Source: Sulfurovum sp. | GTDB lineage: Bacteria; Campylobacterota; Campylobacteria; Campylobacterales; Sulfurovaceae | Assembly (NCBI GenBank): GCA_027029065.1 | Contig: JALVGO010000157.1 | Coordinates: forward strand, 1 to 10,749 | Length of the DNA stretch: 10,749 bases | Direction: 5' to 3' | In this document: positions 6,908-10,749 of the stretch, one piece after another | How the letters are laid out: each line of letters starts with the position of its first letter | Position numbering within the stretch: the stretch's first letter is position 1 | The notes under the pieces: generated by a model | Told to the model about the DNA's origin: nothing | The model's input: only the letters and a program-made list of their open reading frames with translations | Databases searched by the model: none | Position numbers and translations under genes: made by a program

Positions 6908-7924
6908 CTAAAAAGGTATCTGCATCGTCGAGCAGTGCAGGCTGCCGCCCTCTTCGATGAGTTTGAGGCAGTTGACGGGAATGATCTCCCTGTCTGGGAA
7001 AAGCTGTTTGAAGATCTCACCTGCTTTGGCATCGTTTGTTTTGTCACCATAGGCGGGGTAGACCACTGCGCCGTTGCTGATGAGAAAGTTGGCATAGGTT
7101 GCCGGAAGACGGCTACCCTCTTTGTCATATTTGGCTTCGCACATGGGTAGGGGGATAAGTGTATAAGGGTTTCCCTCTGCTGTACGGAATGTATGCAGCT
7201 GCTCCTCCATTGCCTTGAGTGCTTCGTAGTGTTCGTCACTGCTCTCATCACACTTGACATAGACAATGGTCTCTTTGTTGACAAAACGTGCCAGTGTGTC
7301 AATATGGCTGTCGGTATCGTCCCCTGCCAGATATCCGTGGTCAAGCCATAGAACACGCTTGGCACCGAGGTATTCTGAAAGTTTTTCTTCTACCTCTTTT
7401 TTTGTCAACCCTCCGTTGCGGTTGGGGTTACAAAGACACTGTGAGGTTGTCAAAATGGTACCCTCTCCGTCACTCTCAATGGAACCGCCCTCAAGCACAA
7501 AATCTATCTGCTCAAGCGGTGTGGTACCCATATAGCCTTTCTTATGGAGTGTCTGGTTGACACTGTTGTCAAGAGCAGCTTCAAACTTTCCGCCCCAGCC
7601 GTCAAAGGTGAAGTCAAGCAGTTTTTTTTCACCATCTTCCTCGACAGTGATATAACCGTAGTCACGTATCCATGTATCGTTGGTTGGCAGCTCGATGAAG
7701 ATCATGTTGAATGTTGAGCAGAACATGGAACTGATCTTTTCTTTCTCTTTACAGATAATGTAAACAGGCTCTTTGTAGGCGACCGCCTGTGCGATACGGA
7801 TAAAGGGCGAGAGGGCTTCGTTGAGTGACTTGGGGTTGCCTGGGTCATACCAGTCTGTCTCTTCATGCGGGAAGCTCATCAGCACACAGCGCTGCTTCTC
7901 CCACTCGGCGGGGAGGCGTCTCAT
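6908..7924 (-). CDS. aguA: Agmatine deiminase (agmatine iminohydrolase)
   Basis: This 338-residue cytoplasmic enzyme of the peptidyl-arginine-deiminase fold converts agmatine to N-carbamoylputrescine and ammonia, the first step of the AguA-AguB route to putrescine used by Campylobacterota. Motifs in order: TNDTWIRDYG (81-90, with D88), FVLEGGSIESDG (142-153), GDDTDSHIDTLARF (201-214, with H207), and EGGSLHCSTMQIP with the catalytic cysteine C331 near the C-terminus. All key residues are present. The start ATG lies in the 3' arm of a 10-bp hairpin that also contains the only ribosome-binding site. No speA (arginine decarboxylase) lies in the window. Confidence 0.95.
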   Translation of the reverse strand: MRRLPAEWEKQRCVLMSFPHEETDWYDPGNPKSLNEALSPFIRIAQAVAYKEPVYIICKEKEKISSMFCSTFNMIFIELPTNDTWIRDYGYITVEEDGEKKLLDFTFDGWGGKFEAALDNSVNQTLHKKGYMGTTPLEQIDFVLEGGSIESDGEGTILTTSQCLCNPNRNGGLTKKEVEEKLSEYLGAKRVLWLDHGYLAGDDTDSHIDTLARFVNKETIVYVKCDESSDEHYEALKAMEEQLHTFRTAEGNPYTLIPLPMCEAKYDKEGSRLPATYANFLISNGAVVYPAYGDKTNDAKAGEIFKQLFPDREIIPVNCLKLIEEGGSLHCSTMQIPF

Positions 7925-7943
7925 AGGGAATTCTCCCTATGAG
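7920..7943 (-). promoter_or_regulatory. Hairpin covering ribosome-binding site and start of aguA
   Basis: In the aguA mRNA a perfect 10-bp stem (CTCATAGGGA / TCCCTATGAG) closes a 4-base GAAT loop. The AGGGAG ribosome-binding site lies in the 5' arm and loop, and the AUG in the 3' arm. When folded, both would be hidden from the ribosome. The fold is seen directly; a regulatory role is inferred. Confidence 0.6.
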
Positions 7944-7947
7944 AAAG

Positions 7948-8136
7948 TGAAGAGTGAAGAGTGCGCCCGAACGAAGTGACAAGTGCCCTTGGGGTAAAGA
8001 GTGAAGAGTGAAGGTATGCATTGCTTTGCAATGCTTCTATTGTAGAGTAAGTCATTTTTATCCTTTGGATTTAGATAAAAGCTTTTCGAAAGAAAAGCAT
8101 ACCAAAACTCTTCACTCTTAATTCTTAACTCTTCAC
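7948..8136. repeat. Structured repeat cassette: heptamers, inverted repeat, hairpins
   Basis: The stretch contains TGAAGAG heptamers at 7948-7961 and 7995-8015, and the duplicated hairpin GCATTGC-TTT-GCAATGC at 8018-8034. Two further hairpins are back to back: TTTTATC/GATAAAA (8056-8080) and GCTTTTC-GAAA-GAAAAGC (8081-8098). Four reverse-oriented heptamers follow (ACTCTTC, ACTCTTA, ATTCTTA, ACTCTTC; 8107-8134). Positions 7999-8019 and 8097-8117 form an inverted repeat matching at 18 of 21 positions. No coding region was seen. The shape recalls a small non-autonomous mobile element, but no target-site duplication was identified. Confidence 0.65.
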
Positions 8137-8137
8137 T

Positions 8138-8152
8138 TGCAGCCCCGCTGCA
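8138..8152. repeat. Small palindrome TGCAGC-CCC-GCTGCA
   Basis: A perfect 6-bp stem with a CCC loop abuts the stop codon (8153-8155) of the small membrane-protein gene on its 3' side. There is no T tract, so a terminator role is doubtful. Confidence 0.55.
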
Positions 8153-8290
8153 CTAGTCCAGATCGCACTTTTCGTTGGGGCGTCCGGAACGGTCTTCTTT
8201 GATGACATCTATGAGTACTTTGAGCAGGTAGAGTACAAATCCGGCCGTAAGTGTCATACCAACAATTTTAATAATCGTGATCGTATCCAC
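8153..8290 (-). CDS. Small single-helix membrane protein (45 aa), unrecognised
   Basis: This short gene starts at GTG (8288-8290), with AAAAGG six bases upstream, and ends at TAG. It encodes 45 residues: a hydrophobic segment of about 25 residues (TIIKIVG...AGFVLYLLKVLIDVI) followed by a charged tail, KEDRSGRPNEKCDLD, probably on the cytoplasmic side. An internal ATG (8255-8257) would give 34 residues and cut the helix short. I do not recognise the family. Support for its being real: clean codons, a plausible ribosome-binding site, membrane-protein architecture and the otherwise empty gap it fills. It is divergent from alr, and the 48-bp gap between them contains a heptamer array that must serve as upstream sequence for both. 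Confidence 0.6.
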   Translation of the reverse strand: MDTITIIKIVGMTLTAGFVLYLLKVLIDVIKEDRSGRPNEKCDLD

Positions 8291-8298
8291 AGGTAGCC

Positions 8299-8326
8299 TT
8301 TTAATTTTTAATTTTTAATTTTTAAC
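8299..8326. repeat. Heptamer array TTTTAAT (4 copies) in the alr upstream region
   Basis: Three exact TTTTAAT copies and one TTTTAAC lie between the divergent alr and small membrane-protein genes. The array directly abuts the alr -10 box on one side. On the other its end forms the AAAAGG ribosome-binding site of the small gene. It is thus placed where a -35 element would be. Confidence 0.85.
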
Positions 8327-8332
8327 TATAAT
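8327..8332 (+). promoter_or_regulatory. -10 box of alr, six bases before the start codon
   Basis: A perfect TATAAT is followed by ACCACT and then the ATG of alr. A start site about seven bases after the -10 box would coincide with the A of the ATG, giving a leaderless mRNA. No Shine-Dalgarno sequence is present. Confidence 0.5.
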
Positions 8333-8338
8333 ACCACT

Positions 8339-9343
8339 ATGGCAAAAATAATCATTAGCAAAGACAATTTCTACCACAATCTTAACCAAATCGCACTGAA
8401 AACCGGCTCAAAAGAGAAGATAGCCGTGGTGCTCAAAGACAATGCCTATGGGCATGGGTTGGAGATTATGGCACAGCTTGCGGCGGCGTTTGGTATCGTA
8501 GAGGCGGTCGTGCGCGATCTTGCTGAAGCCGACAGGATACGCAAGTACTTTAGACATATCTTGGTCTTGGGCGGCAAGGCACGCAACGATGCCGTGTGCA
8601 GTTTCGCTCTCAATGATCTGGACGATATAGAGCGTGCCGAGGAGGGGGCGCGGGTAGAACTCAAGGTCGATACGGGGATGCACCGCAACGGCATCGACAT
8701 GGATGATCTCGAAAAGGCACTTGAGAGGATCGGCAAGAGGGGGTTGGCGCTTATCGGTGTGATGACCCATTTCCGTGCTGCCGATGAGATGGGCTCGGTG
8801 CTTTTCTGGCAGCAGAAACAGTTCGAAACAGTCAAGCGGCGGGTCAAAGCGGCGGGCTTCACCGATGTACGGTTCCACTCCCACAACTCGGCGGCGATCC
8901 TGCGGAGTCAGCACTTCGATGAGGGGCTTGTGCGCGCAGGGATCGCGATCTACGGCTACAGCGAATTACCCGATACTTTCGAAACCGTACCGCTCAAACC
9001 CGTGATGCAGCTCGTTGCCTCAAAGATCTCGACACGCAGACTCAAAAAGGGCGAAAGGGTAGGCTACGGCGGCGACTTTGCTGCACCGCATGAGATGACC
9101 GTCTCTACCTACGACCTTGGCTACGGCGACGGCTGGTGCCGCGGCAATGCCTTCGCCCCCTTTGTCACGGCAGAGGGACTGCCCATCCTCGGACGGGTTT
9201 CGATGGATTTTATCTCACTAGAGAGTGACAAGGATGAGGTGGTGATCTTCGATGATGCACAGAAAGCCGCAAAGCAGCTGGGTACCATCTCCTATGAGGT
9301 GATGACGGCACTTTCTAAAGATATTGAGAGAGTGGTGGTATAG
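8339..9343 (+). CDS. alr: Alanine racemase
   Basis: This 334-residue cytoplasmic PLP enzyme interconverts L- and D-alanine for peptidoglycan. The PLP lysine is K33 in [11 protein letters not shown] and the catalytic tyrosine Y243 in RVGYGGDF. Other landmarks are [13 protein letters not shown] (107-119), HSHNSAA (180-186) and GRVSMDF (285-291). It is shorter than the usual 350-370, as is common in this phylum. The start at 8339 fits the N-terminus of the family but lacks a ribosome-binding site and lies only six bases from a TATAAT box. The second half looks richer in G+C than its neighbours by eye. No clear terminator follows. Confidence 0.94.
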   Translation: MAKIIISKDNFYHNLNQIALKTGSKEKIAVVLKDNAYGHGLEIMAQLAAAFGIVEAVVRDLAEADRIRKYFRHILVLGGKARNDAVCSFALNDLDDIERAEEGARVELKVDTGMHRNGIDMDDLEKALERIGKRGLALIGVMTHFRAADEMGSVLFWQQKQFETVKRRVKAAGFTDVRFHSHNSAAILRSQHFDEGLVRAGIAIYGYSELPDTFETVPLKPVMQLVASKISTRRLKKGERVGYGGDFAAPHEMTVSTYDLGYGDGWCRGNAFAPFVTAEGLPILGRVSMDFISLESDKDEVVIFDDAQKAAKQLGTISYEVMTALSKDIERVVV

Positions 9344-9400
9344 ATTTGGTGGAGGTGAGGGCTACCGAACTATATCGCTATAGCGTGCTTTGTGGCTACC

Positions 9401-9478
9401 AGTCCCTCAGCGTGTACCGATTCGTGTACCATTTGAGTTTAGGAACCGGGTTCAATTCCCCCTAGTGGGATTGAGCAA
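9401..9478 (+). other. tRNA/tmRNA-3'-end-like sequence, probably a remnant
   Basis: AACCGGGTTCAATTCCCCC contains a T-loop-like GTTCAATTCC motif. The stretch before it resembles the 3' domain of tmRNA from memory (AGC.TGTA...TTT.GGA...GGGTTCAA.TCCC). Against a working gene: only three of five T-stem pairs form, the base triplet at the CCA position is TTG, no matching 5' acceptor strand is found, and no tag-coding part exists between alr and here. Also present are a 12-base imperfect direct repeat (CGTGTACCGATT/CGTGTACCATTT, 9411-9434) and a TGAGGG/CCCTCA pair (9356-9409). It may be a broken tRNA-like gene, an old attachment site, or chance. Confidence 0.2.
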
Positions 9479-9484
9479 GCAGAA

Positions 9485-9512
9485 GAGACGAGGTGTTGCC
9501 GCACCCCGTCTC
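9485..9512 (-). terminator. Terminator-like hairpin after the 29-residue peptide gene
   Basis: On the minus strand GAGACGGGGTG and CACCTCGTCTC form an 11-bp stem (one G/T pair) with loop CGGCAA, beginning 10 bases after the peptide stop. The sequence after it (TTCTGCTTG) is only moderately T-rich, so it may act as a 3' stabiliser more than as a strict terminator. Confidence 0.5.
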
Positions 9513-9522
9513 CCGTTTAGGA

Positions 9523-9612
9523 TTACAGCAAGATTGAAATAATCTTGATTGCATATCCAACTGCCAGAATGGTGTAACCGAACAGAATTAACACGTCATA
9601 GCTTGCAACCAC
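9523..9612 (-). CDS. 29-aa hydrophobic peptide, possible holin-like/type I toxin
   Basis: A GTG start (9610-9612) has AAAAGGAGG five bases upstream, the strongest ribosome-binding site in the window. It opens a 29-residue reading frame ending in TAA. The peptide is almost entirely hydrophobic with one lysine (K23) and one aspartate (D6); it includes YDVLILFGYTILAVGY and would span the membrane once. The Y-D/E-x-L start of the helix recalls the holin-like toxins of the TxpA/BsrG group, but this is a faint likeness. The gene lies 37 bases after the 5S rRNA gene on the same strand. A CAAGATT/AATCTTG hairpin lies in its last codons and a GC-rich hairpin follows. No antisense promoter was identified, so the toxin label is a hypothesis. 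Confidence 0.5.
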   Translation of the reverse strand: MVASYDVLILFGYTILAVGYAIKIISILL

Positions 9613-9648
9613 GGAAGCCTCCTTTTCGCTCTCTAGAGAACGTTACTA

Positions 9649-9766
9649 CATAGGCATTGACCTACATTCCCACACTTGAAAAGGGCAGTATTATCGGCGA
9701 TGAAATGCTTGACTTCTGGGTTCGGAATGGAACCAGGTATATACCATTTCTCTAGAAACACCTATG
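9649..9766 (-). rRNA. rrf: 5S ribosomal RNA
   Basis: Read on the minus strand, the sequence has the conserved 5S core CCATTCCGAACCCAGAAGTC followed by AAGC, then CGCCGATAATACTGCC and GTGTGGGAATGTAGGTC. The ends CATAGG and CCTATG pair as the closing helix, giving about 118 nt, normal for 5S. No 23S gene stands upstream; only a possible fragment of its 3' end is seen (9855-9872). A strong terminator ends eight bases before the 5' end, which is odd for an expressed 5S copy. End positions are set by the closing helix and may be off by a base or two. Confidence 0.92.
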
Positions 9767-9774
9767 CGTAAGGC

Positions 9775-9813
9775 AAAAAAAAAGCCCTGATAGGAAAATC
9801 CTACCAAGGCTTT
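9775..9813 (-). terminator. Strong intrinsic terminator upstream of the 5S gene
   Basis: On the minus strand a 15-bp stem (two G/T pairs, AAAGCC...GGCTTT) closes a 3-base loop and runs into a tract of nine T. This is the best terminator in the window. It would end transcripts of the toxin-antitoxin operon 175 bases past its last stop. It also stands directly in front of the 5S gene. Confidence 0.85.
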
Positions 9814-9820
9814 GAGGTTC

Positions 9821-9872
9821 CATGGTGCAGTGTCGGCAAACACGACCATGATATGTTAAACTGTTCGATTAG
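9821..9872 (-). other. Possible 23S rRNA 3' tail and 23S-5S spacer relic
   Basis: Minus-strand CTAATCGAACAGTTTAAC (9872-9855) resembles the terminal bases of 23S rRNA (CTAAT...CG..GTTT). It is followed by a nested hairpin, CATGGT/ACCATG enclosing GTGT/ACAC (9821-9850), as found in rRNA spacers. Beyond 9872 the resemblance stops at another inverted repeat (AGGAGT/ACTCCT, 9871-9894). This suggests an rRNA operon end that was cut off. The match is short and was made from memory. Confidence 0.3.
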
Positions 9873-9987
9873 GAGTGCTATTTTTGCTACTCCTCTATAT
9901 ATCTTTCATTTTTAAGATACATAAAGGAAAAGCCTGTATGGCATTATATTGTTATGTAGCTTAGCCAAATATTAAGTTACTTGAGCT

Positions 9988-10257
9988 TCACTTAAAGAGC
10001 TGGGAGTGTGTCCCCAGTCTCAAGAGTTCCAAAGTATTCTCTTCTATCCTGTAAACCACAAGCAGATCTCCGCTGATATGAAATTCTCTTGTATCTTTAT
10101 AGTTTCCCGTAAGGTCATGATCTTTTGCCTCTGCGGGTAGTACTTCCTCATTCAAAAGTAGAGAGATATACATAAAAAGCTTTGCTGTATTGGTTGGATT
10201 GAGTTGGGCTTTTTTGAGATCTTTTGTAAATACTTTATGTATAGCGATATCAAGCAC
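9988..10257 (-). CDS. yafQ: YafQ-family ribonuclease toxin (type II TA)
   Basis: This 89-residue toxin of the RelE/ParE superfamily, YafQ family, is expected to cut mRNA on the ribosome. The YafQ signature is intact: DHDLTGNYKDTREFHI and GDLLVVYRI, ending in LGTHSQLF. Residues equivalent to the catalytic set of E. coli YafQ are H47, H60, D64, H84 and F88. I chose the GTG at 10255-10257 because AAGGA lies six bases upstream and the start overlaps the antitoxin stop by eight bases, the usual coupling. A longer in-frame ATG at 10281 lies inside the antitoxin and would add an atypical N-terminus. No damage is visible, so the toxin should be active when freed from its antitoxin. Confidence 0.9.
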   Translation of the reverse strand: MLDIAIHKVFTKDLKKAQLNPTNTAKLFMYISLLLNEEVLPAEAKDHDLTGNYKDTREFHISGDLLVVYRIEENTLELLRLGTHSQLFK

Positions 10258-10519
10258 CGACTTCCTTTTTGAGTTCGTCAAGCGATACTTTGGTCATGTT
10301 TTTACCCTCTCTTGCTTCTTTGATCACCTCTGCGGTCTCATCATTTGGTATTTTGATTTGAAAGGGAATGCCTTTTTCCATGACAGCCTGAGTAAGAAAA
10401 ATATTGAAAGCGTCACTGAGCCCCATGCCATACTGCTTGAAGATCTCCTGGGCTTTCTTTTTCATTTCGGTATCGAGATAGACATTGGTTCTGGTCTTGT
10501 TATTGGCTGTTGCAGTCAT
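10250..10519 (-). CDS. dinJ: RelB/DinJ-family antitoxin
   Basis: This 89-residue antitoxin has an N-terminal ribbon-helix-helix DNA-binding domain (about 9-50: RTNVYLDTEMKKKAQEIF, then GLSDAFNIFLTQAV). Its charged C-terminal part, including EVIKEAREGKNM, is expected to wrap the toxin. It forms a complex with the downstream YafQ toxin and represses its own promoter. AAAGGAT precedes the ATG. The promoter and a palindromic operator lie directly upstream, so the operon is complete and probably autoregulated. Confidence 0.92.
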   Translation of the reverse strand: MTATANNKTRTNVYLDTEMKKKAQEIFKQYGMGLSDAFNIFLTQAVMEKGIPFQIKIPNDETAEVIKEAREGKNMTKVSLDELKKEVGA

Positions 10520-10546
10520 ACCGATCCTTTATGTTGATATAGTTCC

Positions 10547-10575
10547 ATTATAACACACAGTGTGTGTTTTGTCAA
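10547..10575 (-). promoter_or_regulatory. Consensus promoter with embedded operator of dinJ-yafQ
   Basis: On the minus strand TTGACA (10570-10575) and TATAAT (10547-10552) are both perfect and exactly 17 bases apart. The spacer is almost filled by the palindrome AACACACA-C-TGTGTGTT (10552-10568). A ribbon-helix-helix dimer bound there would block RNA polymerase. The -10 ends 27 bases before the antitoxin ATG. Confidence 0.85.
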
Positions 10576-10624
10576 ATAGGGTTGATCTCTGAGTCAGTGA
10601 TTATAATTTCATGAAAATTATTAC

Positions 10625-10749
10625 TCAACTTTCGCACATAAATCCAAGCTCTTTATGAGTATAAGCCCTGAGTAGTGCGATAATTTGAAGTATATCCTTA
10701 TTCTCCTTGACAATATTTTCAACCTGAGCAATTTTAGTGAGGATTTCAA
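10625..10749 (-). CDS. C-terminal end of an unrecognised protein (partial)
   Basis: An open minus-strand frame enters from the right edge and ends at TGA (10625-10627), giving the last 40 or so residues. They are amphipathic and look helical (KIAQVENIVKENKDILQII), ending in HKELGFMCES. The start and most of the protein are outside the window, so no family is assigned. A weak AT-rich inverted repeat (ATAATTT/AAATTAT) follows the stop. The gene lies 50 bases upstream of the dinJ-yafQ promoter. Confidence 0.55.
   Translation of the reverse strand, partial: EILTKIAQVENIVKENKDILQIIALLRAYTHKELGFMCES

Noticed and set aside
6895..7365. Minus-strand frame overlapping aguA and the start of aguB
   Set aside because: It is a shifted frame of aguA, which carries all catalytic motifs.
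8056..8098. Intrinsic terminator for a plus-strand transcript
   Set aside because: The hairpins are clear but no T tract follows and no plus-strand gene ends there.
8408..8914. Minus-strand frame of 168 codons opposite alr
   Set aside because: It is antisense to alanine racemase with PLP lysine and catalytic tyrosine in place; nothing supports the reverse product.
9349..9478. Functional tRNA gene, including a selenocysteine tRNA because of the length
   Set aside because: No anticodon arm, no pairing acceptor ends and no proper D arm could be laid out; only the T-loop region looks tRNA-like.
10257..10281. ATG at 10281 as the YafQ start
   Set aside because: It would add eight residues not typical of the family and overlap the antitoxin by 32 bases; the GTG at 10257 has a good ribosome-binding site and normal coupling.

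Overview
The window reads as chromosomal DNA of a Campylobacterota (epsilonproteobacterial) bacterium, most like Sulfurovum or a close relative. The evidence is the block yihY / glcD / PgbA_N-family / csd3, which I recall in the same order in Campylobacter jejuni (around Cj1212c-Cj1215) and in part in Helicobacter pylori (HP0506-HP0509), together with the AguA/AguB putrescine route and an epsilon-type 5S rRNA. No database search was run; family names come from motifs read by eye.

Layout. 1-133 is a 7-bp tandem array. 129-3122 carries three minus-strand genes: a PgbA_N-type secreted protein, a GlcD-type flavin oxidase (1-base overlap) and a YihY-type membrane protein. Divergently, 3266-5117 carries a Csd3/Pgp3-type M23 peptidoglycan hydrolase overlapping a NUDT14-like Nudix hydrolase. 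A second 7-bp array (5215-5351) runs into a group II truncated haemoglobin (minus). 5984-7924 is the aguA-aguB operon (minus), turning agmatine into putrescine. A strongly structured non-coding stretch (7920-8152) separates it from an unannotated 45-residue one-helix membrane protein (minus) and the divergent alanine racemase gene alr (8339-9343).

The right end is accessory-like. It holds a tRNA/tmRNA-3'-end-like patch, a 29-residue hydrophobic peptide gene with a near-perfect Shine-Dalgarno sequence, a lone 5S rRNA gene (minus) with an intrinsic terminator just upstream, a possible 23S 3' tail, and a complete DinJ-YafQ type II toxin-antitoxin operon with a consensus promoter and palindromic operator. 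A cut-off minus-strand gene closes the window.

The most unusual signal is not a gene. Seven-base repeats (units TCCTAAT, TCCTTAA, TTTTAAT, TGAAGAG) and short palindromes with 3-4-nt loops sit at almost every gene border. In several cases they supply or overlap the stop or start codon: the yihY and globin stops lie inside heptamer arrays, the aguB stop starts inside a 9-bp hairpin, the Nudix gene ends on a terminator-like palindrome, and the aguA start and ribosome-binding site lie inside a 10-bp hairpin. The second candidate for something new is the 5S-peptide-terminator unit at 9485-9766.
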